From: Alphaproteobacteria bacterium
Lineage (GTDB): Bacteria; Pseudomonadota; Alphaproteobacteria; Puniceispirillales; Puniceispirillaceae
DNA length: 15,154 nucleotides
Direction of reading: 5' to 3'
Assembly (NCBI GenBank): GCA_011525265.1
Contig: WTHV01000017.1
Span: 1 to 15,154 of the forward strand
Positions 7,529 to 15,120 of the stretch are shown here, piece by piece. Numbering within the stretch: position 1 is the first letter of the stretch; each line of letters begins with the position of its first letter. Position numbers and translations under genes: made by a program. The notes below the pieces were generated by a model. That model made no database searches, was not told the origin of the DNA, and saw nothing but the letters and a program-made list of their open reading frames with translations.

Positions 7529-8025
7529 TGCTGATGGGAATGTGTTGCTTTTTTCCCAGCTAAAGAGATTGTCTCAGCAGCAAGCGTCATCATCCCAGCC
7601 TTTTTAAAATGCAAGGTGATCTCGTAGGTATTATCAAGCTTAATAGGGGCAGATAGACCCATCATCATGATATGATTGCCGCCTTTTTCAAGGGCAATTG
7701 TCTCACCTGCTGCAATCGCAATGCCATCTTCTAATTGGCGCATTTTCATCACATCGCCCACAAGTGCCATCTCATGGATTTCAGTCTTCTTGGCAAAGCT
7801 GACAGAGGCACCAAGTAAGATATCATCATGATGTGAATGATTATGGATAATAGCGTAAGCGGCGGTTGCGCCTGCTTGTGGGGTTGTGGCTCTGATTGTT
7901 AAATCTTTTACCATAATGCCGTGTTTTTCAGCGCCATGATGGTCATGAGATGTGCTATCTGCATGCGCGCCCATAAGGCTTAAGGCAAAAAAGACAGATG
8001 TTAGTATTGCAAATAGAATTTTCAT
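7525..8025 (-). CDS. Periplasmic copper chaperone, PCuAC family (DUF461)
   Basis: PCuAC proteins carry Cu(I) in the periplasm and help load the CuA centre of cytochrome c oxidase. The 166-residue product begins with a signal peptide (about residues 1-22, hydrophobic core FAILTSVFFALSL, likely cleavage after AHA). The copper-binding set is visible: H84 and M86 in EIHEM, M95 in VMKMR, and H118/M120 in NHIMMMGL. Extra histidines occur at both ends of the mature chain (HDHH near residue 27, HSHQH at the C-terminus) and may add metal sites. The reading frame is open up to 8154, but the ATG at 8025 is chosen because it yields the signal peptide and the longer form would overlap the divergent SDR gene. 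No Sco, CtaG or oxidase gene is nearby. Confidence 0.9.
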   Translation of the reverse strand: MKILFAILTSVFFALSLMGAHADSTSHDHHGAEKHGIMVKDLTIRATTPQAGATAAYAIIHNHSHHDDILLGASVSFAKKTEIHEMALVGDVMKMRQLEDGIAIAAGETIALEKGGNHIMMMGLSAPIKLDNTYEITLHFKKAGMMTLAAETISLAGKKATHSHQH

Positions 8026-8080
8026 GCTATCCAAAGCCCCTATTTGTGAAAAAGTCACGTCTAAATCTTCGCGCGCGCAG

Positions 8081-8086
8081 TATAAT
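8081..8086 (+). promoter_or_regulatory. Possible -10 element for the SDR gene
   Basis: A perfect TATAAT stands 46 bases before the SDR start, within the 106-base divergent gap (8026-8131). No good -35 hexamer is found at 16-18 bases upstream, where a GC-alternating GCGCGCGC stretch sits instead. Confidence 0.3.
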
Positions 8087-8131
8087 AATTGATTCACCCA
8101 AGAGTAAAGTTCTGAAATAGGTAGCGACATT

Positions 8132-8965
8132 ATGACCAACACCATTCTTATCACAGGCTGTTCTTCTGGTATCGGTCTTGATGCTGCACTAGCCCTTCAT
8201 AAAAAAGGCTGGCAAGTATTAGCTACTTGCCGCAAGTCAGAAGATTGTAAGCGGCTTGAAAAAGACTATGGCTTAACATCTTTTGTGATTGATTATGAAA
8301 AGCCAGAGACAATTAAAGCTGGTGCAGAAAAAGCCTTATCCTTGGCTGATGGCGGGATTGATGTGTTATTTAATAATGGAGCTTACGCGATTACTGCTGC
8401 TGGTGAAGATGTGCCTGTTGATGCGATGCGCGCGATTTTTGAAGCGAATTTTTTTGGCTGGCATGATTTAACCTGCCGCTTAATTCCGCATATGCGGGCG
8501 CGCGGCAATGGTCGCATCTTGCAAAATTCCTCTGTGCTAGGATTCGCCGCAATGCGCTATCGCGGGGCTTATAATGCGACGAAATTTGCCATTGAAGGTC
8601 TAACAGATACAATGCGTATGGAGTTAAAAGGCACAGGTGTTAAGATGATCTTGATTGAGCCAGGCCCTATCCGGACAAAAATCCGTGAAAATGCCTATGT
8701 GAATTTCAAGAAATGGATCACAGTCGAAGGGGCGGCGCATGAAGCCTTTTATCATAAGGTTCTGATACCGCGTCTTGCCGCAAAAAATCCGAAAAAAGAT
8801 CCGTTTGAATTAGGTGTTGAGGCTGTGACTAAGGCCGTTATTCACGCCGTTGAAAGCCCGCGACCAAAATTGCGGTACCGTGTCACATGGGCAACAACCT
8901 ATATGATGATTGTAAAGCGCCTATTGCCAACACGTCTTATGGATATGGTAGCAAGAAATTTCTAA
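8132..8965 (+). CDS. Short-chain dehydrogenase/reductase (SDR), substrate unknown
   Basis: A classical-type SDR oxidoreductase using NAD(H) or NADP(H). The Rossmann motif TGCSSGIG is at 8-15. The structural NNAG motif is replaced by NNGA (81-84). N106 (ANFFG), S134 (QNSSVLGF), Y147 and K151 (YNATK) form the catalytic tetrad, followed by PGPIRT (177-182). At 277 residues it is somewhat longer than the usual 250, the extra length being a basic C-terminal tail. R34 after the second strand may favour NADPH, but this is weak. The ATG at 8132 has AGGT about ten bases upstream. It is divergent from the copper chaperone gene and separated by 90 bases from the following plus-strand gene; I see no terminator between them, so partial co-transcription is possible. 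Substrate is not inferable. Confidence 0.88.
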   Translation: MTNTILITGCSSGIGLDAALALHKKGWQVLATCRKSEDCKRLEKDYGLTSFVIDYEKPETIKAGAEKALSLADGGIDVLFNNGAYAITAAGEDVPVDAMRAIFEANFFGWHDLTCRLIPHMRARGNGRILQNSSVLGFAAMRYRGAYNATKFAIEGLTDTMRMELKGTGVKMILIEPGPIRTKIRENAYVNFKKWITVEGAAHEAFYHKVLIPRLAAKNPKKDPFELGVEAVTKAVIHAVESPRPKLRYRVTWATTYMMIVKRLLPTRLMDMVARNF

Positions 8966-9000
8966 AAATCGCCACAATCCAAGTTTATCCTTCTAAGTCT

Positions 9001-9028
9001 TTGCTAGTTTATAGCATATTGCTATTAT
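9001..9028 (+). promoter_or_regulatory. Promoter with overlapping dyads for the persulfide dioxygenase-rhodanese gene
   Basis: TTGCTA (9001-9006) and TATTAT (9023-9028) form a plausible -35/-10 pair with a 16-base spacer. ATAGCA-TAT-TGCTAT (9011-9025) is a perfect dyad filling the spacer and overlapping the -10. The -35 itself repeats the TTGCTA half-site, giving three alternating copies. This is a typical place for a repressor; related fusion enzymes are controlled by the ArsR-type sensor BigR in some bacteria, but no such gene is present here. Confidence 0.45.
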
Positions 9029-9055
9029 GATCCTAGAATGGCTGTGGAGCGTGAT

Positions 9056-10072
9056 ATGATTTTTAGACAATTATTTGATAGTGTTTCATCAACTTATACC
9101 TATCTGATTGCCAGTCGCAAAGGCGGCGAGGCATTGCTGATTGACCCTGTTTTTGAAAAAACAGATCGGTATTTAAGACTGCTAGAAGAACTTGATTTGC
9201 GTCTTGTCAAAGTGATTGATACGCACGTTCATGCTGACCATGTCACGGCTATGGGCGCATTACGCGATCATACAAATTGCGTGACAGTTATGGGCGAACA
9301 AAGCCCTGTTGATGTGGTCTCTATGCGCGTGAGTGATGGCGAGCGTGTCACAATTGAGGGCATTAATATGACCGCCCTTTATACGCCAGGTCATACAGAT
9401 GACAGCTATTGTTTTCAGATGGATGATCGTATTTTTACAGGTGATACGCTACTTATCCGTGGCACAGGTCGTACTGATTTCCAAAATGGTGATGCTGGCG
9501 CGCAATATGATAGCCTTTTTGGCCGCCTTTTATCTTTGCCTGAGCAGACTTTAATCTATCCTGCCCATGATTATAAGGGTGATATGGTCTCAACCATTGG
9601 CGAGGAGAAAGCCTATAATCCGCGCCTGCAAGTCTCATCAAAAGCCGCCTATATTGAGCTGATGAATAATTTGAATTTGCCAAATCCAAAAATGATGGAT
9701 GTAGCTGTACCTGAAAATATTAAAATGGGTATTACAGTTGATGCGCAAAAACAGGTGAATTTTGTTGATGGCGATAAATTGGCGGCGATGGCACAAGGTG
9801 ATTTTGTGCTCATAGATTTGCGCGAAGATGGCGAGCGTGCGCGCCATGGTATGATACAAGGGGCTGTTCATGCCCCCTATAGCCAATTTTATAATCAGCT
9901 AGATGTGCTTGGCGCTTATGGCACTAAGCCGATTATCTTCTTCTGTGCTGCAGGAGAGCGTTCTGCAATGGCCGTGCGGATGGCTCATGATAAGGGCTAT
10001 GATAATGTGGCACATCTGATTGGTGGTTTTACAGCATGGCAATCACAAGGCCATAGCATCACAGCGCATTAG
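9056..10072 (+). CDS. Persulfide dioxygenase (ETHE1-type) fused to a C-terminal rhodanese domain
   Basis: The N-terminal metallo-beta-lactamase-fold domain (about 1-235) belongs to the ETHE1 group, which uses mononuclear iron and oxygen to oxidise glutathione persulfide to sulfite. It shows HVHADH (57-62), TPGHTDD, FTGDTLLIRGTGRTDFQ and YPAHDY, supplying the histidine and aspartate ligands. The C-terminal rhodanese domain (about 245-338) has the sulfurtransferase loop CAAGER with C297 as the catalytic cysteine. Known fusions of this order (PRF, described from Burkholderia) couple persulfide formation or transfer to its oxidation. The frame is open from an ATG at 9038, but the ATG at 9056 is preferred: it has GGAG six bases upstream and gives the family start MIFRQLFD. 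No sulfide:quinone oxidoreductase gene is adjacent. Confidence 0.92.
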   Translation: MIFRQLFDSVSSTYTYLIASRKGGEALLIDPVFEKTDRYLRLLEELDLRLVKVIDTHVHADHVTAMGALRDHTNCVTVMGEQSPVDVVSMRVSDGERVTIEGINMTALYTPGHTDDSYCFQMDDRIFTGDTLLIRGTGRTDFQNGDAGAQYDSLFGRLLSLPEQTLIYPAHDYKGDMVSTIGEEKAYNPRLQVSSKAAYIELMNNLNLPNPKMMDVAVPENIKMGITVDAQKQVNFVDGDKLAAMAQGDFVLIDLREDGERARHGMIQGAVHAPYSQFYNQLDVLGAYGTKPIIFFCAAGERSAMAVRMAHDKGYDNVAHLIGGFTAWQSQGHSITAH

Positions 10073-10082
10073 ACCTCATCTG

Positions 10083-10114
10083 CTTGTCTCACAAGGCAGG
10101 GGTCTGCCTGTTTT
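10083..10114 (+). terminator. Weak intrinsic terminator after the persulfide dioxygenase gene
   Basis: AGGCAG (10094-10099) pairs with CTGCCT (10104-10109) around GGGT, then G and four T. A second, competing hairpin CTTGT/ACAAG (10083-10095) precedes it. The T-run is short and the hairpin abuts the end of the convergent lldD gene. On the minus strand there is no T-run. Confidence 0.45.
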
Positions 10115-11258
10115 AAAACGGACAGTGGCGCAGAATATCGCGTGTCACATTGTGAATGTCGCGGTGACCGCACAGTGCCATTGTCATATCTAATTCCTTA
10201 TGGATGATATCCAATGCTTGGCGCACACCTTGTTTACCATTTGCGCCAAGGCCATACACATAAGCGCGTCCCAATAAGGTGCCTTTTGCGCCAAGAGCGA
10301 TAGCCTTTAGCATATCTTGGCCAGAGCGAATCCCGCCATCCATCCAAATTTCAATATCACTGCCAACAGCCTCAACAATCTCAGGCAGAATAGCGATAGA
10401 GCTATCTGCCCCATCAAGCTGGCGGCCGCCATGATTTGATACGATCAAGGCATCTGCCCCTGATTTAGCGGCCATCTTGGCATCTTCAGCATCTAAAATG
10501 CCTTTGATGATAAGTTTGCCGCCCCACCAATCTTTTATACGTGCGATATCATCCCAATTAAGTTGCAAATCAAATTGCTCACTTACCCAACTAGACAGAG
10601 ATGATAGATTTGATACGCCGTCTACATGACCATGAATATTGCCAAATTGGCGATTTTTTGTGCCAATCATGCCAAGGCACCAGCGCGGCTTTGTTGCCAT
10701 ATTTGCGATGTTTTTGATTGTTAATTTTGGCGGCGTTGAAAGGCCGTTTTTCAAATCCTTGTGACGCTGGCCTAGAATTTGCAAATCCAATGTCAGCATA
10801 AGTGCAGAACAACCAGCCGCCTTTGCCCGTTCAACAAGGCGCTTGGCAAAATCATGGTCACGCATCACATAAAGTTGAAACCAAAAAGGGGCAGGGCTTT
10901 TTTCAGCCACCTGTTCAATTGAGCAGACTGACATGGTAGACAATGTGTAAGGCACGCCAAATTCTGCGGCAGCTTGCGCGGCTAGAATCTCACCATCAGC
11001 ATGTTGCATACCTGTAAGACCGACAGGTGCCAAAGCTGTGGGCATTGCCACATCGTGACCTATCATCTTTGTCCTTGTTGTGCGGTTGGACATATCGACG
11101 GCAACACGCTGGCGGAATTTAATACGTTGGAAATCTGATTCATTCAGCTGATAGGTGCGCTCGCTCCATGAGCCTGAATCCGCATAATCATAAAACATCT
11201 TTGGCACACGTTTTTGTGCCAGTTCCTTTAAATCATCAATTGTGGTAATGACACTCAT
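10113..11258 (-). CDS. lldD: FMN-dependent L-lactate dehydrogenase (alpha-hydroxyacid dehydrogenase family)
   Basis: Oxidises L-lactate to pyruvate, passing electrons from FMN to the quinone pool at the inner membrane. The 381 residues match LldD length (380-396). Seen are Y23/Y25 in MFYDYADSGSW, ALAPVGLTG for FMN binding, QLY (Y130), D158 and R165 in TLDLQILGQR, K252 in IKG, the active-site signature SNHGGRQ with H276 and R279, DGGIRSG (307-313) and GRAYVYGL. Other 2-hydroxyacids (glycolate, mandelate) are possible substrates for the superfamily, but the whole resembles lactate enzymes best. The ATG at 11258-11256 gives the family N-terminus, with GAGAAGG upstream. It lies 83 bases downstream of sdaA on the same strand, with its own predicted promoter between them. 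Confidence 0.9.
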   Translation of the reverse strand: MSVITTIDDLKELAQKRVPKMFYDYADSGSWSERTYQLNESDFQRIKFRQRVAVDMSNRTTRTKMIGHDVAMPTALAPVGLTGMQHADGEILAAQAAAEFGVPYTLSTMSVCSIEQVAEKSPAPFWFQLYVMRDHDFAKRLVERAKAAGCSALMLTLDLQILGQRHKDLKNGLSTPPKLTIKNIANMATKPRWCLGMIGTKNRQFGNIHGHVDGVSNLSSLSSWVSEQFDLQLNWDDIARIKDWWGGKLIIKGILDAEDAKMAAKSGADALIVSNHGGRQLDGADSSIAILPEIVEAVGSDIEIWMDGGIRSGQDMLKAIALGAKGTLLGRAYVYGLGANGKQGVRQALDIIHKELDMTMALCGHRDIHNVTRDILRHCPF

Positions 11259-11291
11259 CTCACCGCGACCTTCTCACGCTCATAAATCTGT

Positions 11292-11319
11292 TCTATATGA
11301 TAGCTAGAAGGGCTGTGAA
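11292..11319 (-). promoter_or_regulatory. Predicted promoter of lldD
   Basis: On the minus strand TTCACA (11319-11314, five of six to the -35 consensus) and TATAGA (11297-11292, four of six) are 16 bases apart, with a leader of about 27 bases to the lldD start. It would allow lldD expression independent of the upstream sdaA. Confidence 0.45.
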
Positions 11320-11341
11320 GGTTAAGTGCTATTTTGCCACA

Positions 11342-12724
11342 TCAGCATTCAGGCAGATTTACCGCTAAGCCGCCTTGTGAGGTTTCTTTATATCTTTCAT
11401 GCATATCAAGGCCTGTTTGGCGCATTGTCTCAATGCAATTATCAAGCGGTATAAAGTGAGAACCATCACCACGCAGGGCAAGTGAGGCCGCTGAAACAGC
11501 TTTGATAGCGCCAAGGCCATTGCGTTCAATACATGGCACTTGCACAAGACCGCCAGCAGGGTCACATGTCATGCCAAGATGATGTTCAAGGGCGATCTCA
11601 GCCGCATTTTCGATTTGGGCATTGCTGCCACCTAAGGCCGCGCACAGACCTGCGGCCGCCATGGCAGAGGCAGAGCCAACCTCCCCTTGACAGCCAACTT
11701 CTGCACCAGAGATTGAGGCATTGGTTTTAATGATCACGCCTATGGCGGCCGCGGTCAGGAGCAAAATTGTTGTGCCCTCATCATGCGCCCCGTGACAATG
11801 GTCTCGATAATAGCGCATAACAGCTGGGATAATGCCCGCAGCGCCATTGGTTGGCGATGTGACAATGCGCCCGCCTGCGGCATTTTCTTCATTCACAGCC
11901 ATCGCATAAACAGACAGCCAATCATTGGCAATATGCGGCTGTTGATCATTATTCTGCCATTCATTTACAAGCTGTGCATGGATATGTTTGGCGCGTCGTT
12001 TTACATTAAGACCACCTGGCAAGATGCCTTCTTCTTGCAAGCCGCGCGCAATACAACCTTCCATGGTTGCGCGGATTGTGGCAATGGTGTTAAGCACTGC
12101 ATCCTCAGAGCGATAGGCTGTCTCATTTGCCATTTGCATTTCTGCGATACTAAGACCTGCAGCATCACCCATTTCAAGCATCTCAGCCGCATTACGGAAC
12201 GGGTATAAATGTTTAGGCTCTGCTGTATCTGGTGGGCGATTCATTTCATCATCGCGGCGCACAAAACCGCCACCAATAGAATAATAAATTTCATGCAACA
12301 TCAGCGCGCCTGAACCATCATAGGCGAAAAATTGCAACCCATTCGCATGGGCTGGCAAAGCCTCATCATAATCAAAGATAAGGTCATTCTCCGGGTCAAA
12401 ATTAAAGGCAGGGCGGCCAGCAATTGTGATTTTTTTTGTATCAAAAAGCGCTTTTTCCAAGGCAGGAATCTGATCTAAATCAAGGGTCTCTGGCACAAAC
12501 CCTTGGAGGCCAAGGAAAATAGCACGGTCGCTTGCATGGCCTTTGCCTGTAAAGGCAAGGGAGCCGTGAAGGCGTGTTGTCAGATGCGCAAGAGGGGTGT
12601 TTTTCTCATCTGCCAATGCAAAGCAATTGGCCAGAAACCGATGGGCTGCCACCATTGGTCCCATGGTATGAGAGCTTGATGGCCCAATCCCGATTTTGAA
12701 AATATCAGAGACACCAATAAACAT
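11342..12724 (-). CDS. sdaA: Iron-sulfur L-serine dehydratase (single-chain)
   Basis: Deaminates L-serine to pyruvate and ammonia using a [4Fe-4S] cluster. The product is 460 residues with the beta domain (MFIGVSDIFKIGIGPSSSHTMGP at the start, reported here in brief as the SSSHT motif, 16-20) and the alpha catalytic domain fused, as in the E. coli type of about 454. Cluster ligands are C345 (EVGCQGEVG), C387 (MTCDPAGG) and C398 (VPCIERN). The chain ends in C460, matching the C-terminal cysteine that coordinates the cluster in the Legionella enzyme. The frame is open to an ATG at 12823, but the ATG at 12724 is chosen: it has GAGG eight bases upstream and starts exactly at the family N-terminus; the 33-residue extension has no family likeness. 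It diverges from the hydroxyacid dehydrogenase gene and precedes lldD. Confidence 0.95.
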   Translation of the reverse strand: MFIGVSDIFKIGIGPSSSHTMGPMVAAHRFLANCFALADEKNTPLAHLTTRLHGSLAFTGKGHASDRAIFLGLQGFVPETLDLDQIPALEKALFDTKKITIAGRPAFNFDPENDLIFDYDEALPAHANGLQFFAYDGSGALMLHEIYYSIGGGFVRRDDEMNRPPDTAEPKHLYPFRNAAEMLEMGDAAGLSIAEMQMANETAYRSEDAVLNTIATIRATMEGCIARGLQEEGILPGGLNVKRRAKHIHAQLVNEWQNNDQQPHIANDWLSVYAMAVNEENAAGGRIVTSPTNGAAGIIPAVMRYYRDHCHGAHDEGTTILLLTAAAIGVIIKTNASISGAEVGCQGEVGSASAMAAAGLCAALGGSNAQIENAAEIALEHHLGMTCDPAGGLVQVPCIERNGLGAIKAVSAASLALRGDGSHFIPLDNCIETMRQTGLDMHERYKETSQGGLAVNLPEC

Positions 12725-12945
12725 GTCTTTTTCCTCTGCTTCACAAGCCATTGTTCGCGCAGCGCATATCCTTCTTATAGGCAACGTCATTTCACTGATA
12801 CTATTTTGCATAATTGCGACCAATATCAGGCCATTTCATCCAAAAACCGCTAGATTTTGCTTGTGGTTGCGTTAGATTTAAACGGGGTTGCTGTGTTTTT
12901 AATGCTTATTTCAGCGGTCTTTTTATGAAATTGGAGAGATAAATT
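12725..12945. promoter_or_regulatory. Divergent intergenic region between sdaA and the hydroxyacid dehydrogenase
   Basis: This 221-base gap must hold both promoters, but I find no strong hexamer pair on either strand. It contains ATTTCA-N12-TGAAAT (12908-12931) close to the plus-strand start, two more ATTTCA copies (12789, 12833) and CTGATA/TATCAG arms (12795-12829). These short motifs may be chance. The plus-strand ribosome site GGAGAG stands at 12934-12939. Confidence 0.3.
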
Positions 12946-14301
12946 ATGCCATTTGGTGATATGCGTGACAGCCTAGATAAGGATGTGTTTGTCTCAGGCG
13001 AACAAGTACAAGCACGCTATGCCAATGATTGGTCAGAAGCACCGGCGCATTTGCCAGAGGTTGTTCTGCGCCCGCGTACCATCGAAGAGCTCTCGCAAAT
13101 TATGCGCCTTGCCCAACAAACAGAACAGCGCATCGTAACGCAAGGGGGGCGCACAGGCCTTGCTGGTGGGGCGACCCCGCAACAATCAGAATGGGCCTTG
13201 TCTGTCGAGCGCATGACAAAGGTGCTTGATATCGACCCTGTTGGCCGCACCATCACAGTCGAAGCCGGCACAACAGTGCAACAAATTCAAGAAGCCGCCG
13301 CTATCCATGATTTGGTGTTTCCCCTTGACCTTGGCGCAAGAGGCAGTGCGACAGCAGGCGGCATTACAGCGACAAATGCAGGTGGCAATCAGGTTATCCA
13401 TTATGGTGTGACACGAAACCTTGTCTTGGGGATGACGGCGGTTCTGCCCGATGGAGAGGTCATGGCACAATCAAATCAGCTTTTGAAAAATAATGCCGGC
13501 TTTGATCTCAAGCAATTATTGATCGGCACAGAAGGGGTGTTGGGCGTGATTGCAACGGTGACATTCAGGCTGTTTCCCAAACGTGATGTGGTGAAAACCG
13601 CTTTTTGTGCTGCCCAAGATTTCGAGGCGGTCAAAAATTTACTGCACCGTGCGAGCAAATCACTCATTGGCTTATCGTCTTTTGAGGTGCTGTGGGATGA
13701 TTATATGGCTGAGATCACAGGCTTGCTTGGCAAGCCTGCTCTATTCCCCAAGCCTTATCCTTTCACCATCTTGCTCGAAGTAGAGCAAGCCACAGATGAT
13801 GGGCAGATGGAGGCTTGTCTGATGAGCGCTGTCGAAGACGGGGTTATTGCAAATGCGCTGATTGCCCAAAATGAGGGGCAACGCAAAGATTTTTGGTCTT
13901 ACCGTGATGCCATCGCCGAAATCTTGTCAGATATGTCGCCTAATGTGAATTTCGATATTGGGATACCAATTTCAAAAATGAACGCCTTTACAAAAGATGT
14001 CACTAAGGCACTTCACGCACAATTTCCTGCCATTCGCCATGTCACATTCGGCCATATAGGTGACGGGAATCTGCATTTATCATGCACAACAGGTGATGAG
14101 GGCGACCATGTGCCAATCGAAAATCTTGTCTTTGCCAAAGCCACAGCAATTAATGGGACAATCACGGCTGAACATGGTATCGGCATCTTGAAAAAGCCAT
14201 GGCTTAAAGATTGCCGCACGACAGAAGAAATTGCGCTGATGAAGCGCTTGAAAAAAATGTTAGACCCGGCGCAAATCTTGAATAAAGGGCGGGTGATTTA
14301 A
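12946..14301 (+). CDS. FAD-binding D-2-hydroxyacid dehydrogenase (D-lactate / D-2-hydroxyglutarate / glycolate oxidase GlcD family)
   Basis: A VAO/PCMH-fold flavoenzyme oxidising a D-2-hydroxyacid to the 2-oxoacid, donating electrons to a quinone, cytochrome or electron-transfer flavoprotein. The 451 residues contain the N-terminal FAD_binding_4 domain (PEVVLRPRTIEEL at 37 on; GGRTGLAGG, 67-75; ATAGGITATNAGG, 135-147; LLIGTEGVLG, 191-200) and the FAD-oxidase C-terminal domain with the probable metal-binding set H370 and H377 in GHIGDGNLH and E409/H410 in AEHGIG. The NNAGFDLKQL stretch resembles D-2-hydroxyglutarate and D-lactate dehydrogenases more than GlcD. No GlcE/GlcF partner or Fe-S domain is present, so it probably acts as a single subunit. 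The ATG at 12946 has GGAGAG seven bases upstream. Exact substrate is uncertain. Confidence 0.88.
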   Translation: MPFGDMRDSLDKDVFVSGEQVQARYANDWSEAPAHLPEVVLRPRTIEELSQIMRLAQQTEQRIVTQGGRTGLAGGATPQQSEWALSVERMTKVLDIDPVGRTITVEAGTTVQQIQEAAAIHDLVFPLDLGARGSATAGGITATNAGGNQVIHYGVTRNLVLGMTAVLPDGEVMAQSNQLLKNNAGFDLKQLLIGTEGVLGVIATVTFRLFPKRDVVKTAFCAAQDFEAVKNLLHRASKSLIGLSSFEVLWDDYMAEITGLLGKPALFPKPYPFTILLEVEQATDDGQMEACLMSAVEDGVIANALIAQNEGQRKDFWSYRDAIAEILSDMSPNVNFDIGIPISKMNAFTKDVTKALHAQFPAIRHVTFGHIGDGNLHLSCTTGDEGDHVPIENLVFAKATAINGTITAEHGIGILKKPWLKDCRTTEEIALMKRLKKMLDPAQILNKGRVI

Positions 14302-14306
14302 CACTC

Positions 14307-15053
14307 TCACGACAGCGCCACCGCAATATCTTCTGCGGCTTGCTCGAGAGCGGGCAGGAAGCTGATTGCCTTTTCCAAGGGAAGACGTGATTTTGGGCCA
14401 TGAATAGCAATCGCCCCGCAATAATGCCCTGTTGGCGCATGAACAGGCACTGCGATAGCAAGCATACCACGGTATAATTCCTCATCATCAATAGAATAAC
14501 CTTGTTTGCGCACCTGTTTGATAGTTTGTATCAGCTCATCCTTATCTGTGATGGTGTTGTCCGTAAAGCGGGTCATTTCGATATTATCTATCAGCACTTG
14601 CATTTGTGATTTACGCAAAGAGGCAAGGTAGGTTTTCCCGCTGGCTGTACAATAAAAGGGCACATAGGTGCCAACAGGCAGCATAACACGGAAATGCCAA
14701 TCAGTTTCGACACGGTCGCTATAGGTCATTCCATTTTCTGTTGGCACCACAAAATTGATTGTCTCCTTAGACACTCTTGCCAGTGATTCCAGGATTTGAT
14801 GACGCACCATATTGCCAGGGTTTTTCAAAGTCAGGTTCGATGCCATGGTAATTGACCGTTTGGCGATAACGATTTGTTGACCATGCTTTTCTAAAAAGCC
14901 CTCAGATAATAGCGTCTTTACCAGCCTATGTGTTGATGGTTTTGGCAAATCTAGCAAGCTTGCTAATTCTGCGACAGATAGCGGGCGTGCCGCATTGGCA
15001 ATTTCTTCAAGTGACAATAAAAGCCGAAGATTAGGTGTTGTCGATAGGCTCAC
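14307..15053 (-). CDS. IclR-family transcriptional regulator
   Basis: A 248-residue DNA-binding regulator with the two IclR domains: an N-terminal winged helix-turn-helix (about 8-65, with LSVAELASLLDLPKPSTHRLVKTL in the recognition region, given only in part as SVAELASLL and KPSTHRLVKTL) and a C-terminal GAF-like effector domain (about 80-245). The latter shows PFYCTASGK (132-140) and the family signature ending GYSIDDEELYRGMLAIAVPV (185-204). The start is GTG at 15053-15051, with AAAGGGA about eight bases upstream; an ATG nearby is out of frame. IclR proteins usually control small catabolic operons in response to an acid metabolite. It converges on the hydroxyacid dehydrogenase gene with only five bases between stops, so its target may be that gene or genes beyond the window. 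Confidence 0.92.
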   Translation of the reverse strand: MSLSTTPNLRLLLSLEEIANAARPLSVAELASLLDLPKPSTHRLVKTLLSEGFLEKHGQQIVIAKRSITMASNLTLKNPGNMVRHQILESLARVSKETINFVVPTENGMTYSDRVETDWHFRVMLPVGTYVPFYCTASGKTYLASLRKSQMQVLIDNIEMTRFTDNTITDKDELIQTIKQVRKQGYSIDDEELYRGMLAIAVPVHAPTGHYCGAIAIHGPKSRLPLEKAISFLPALEQAAEDIAVALS

Positions 15054-15120
15054 AATAGCATCCCTTTCGGGTTGTTACGCCTGCTTTCATGCCGGCGATA
15101 AAGATTAGCTTCGATGCGCT

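Noticed and set aside
7530..7560. GCT/GGGAA-TTCCC/AGC hairpin just past the hflX stop as a terminator
   Set aside because: It has a bulge, no proper T-run after it on either strand, and lies within the copper chaperone coding region.
8026..8154. N-terminal extension of the copper chaperone reading frame by 43 residues
   Set aside because: It overlaps the SDR start, has no family likeness, and would bury the clear signal peptide that begins at 8025.
11783..12208. 141-codon open frame on the plus strand inside sdaA, rich in Cys and His
   Set aside because: It is fully antisense to a strongly conserved gene; its composition follows from the complement of sdaA codons and no zinc-finger spacing is regular.
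12725..12823. 33-residue N-terminal extension of the serine dehydratase
   Set aside because: The family N-terminus and a good ribosome site fall exactly at 12724; the extension is not conserved family sequence.
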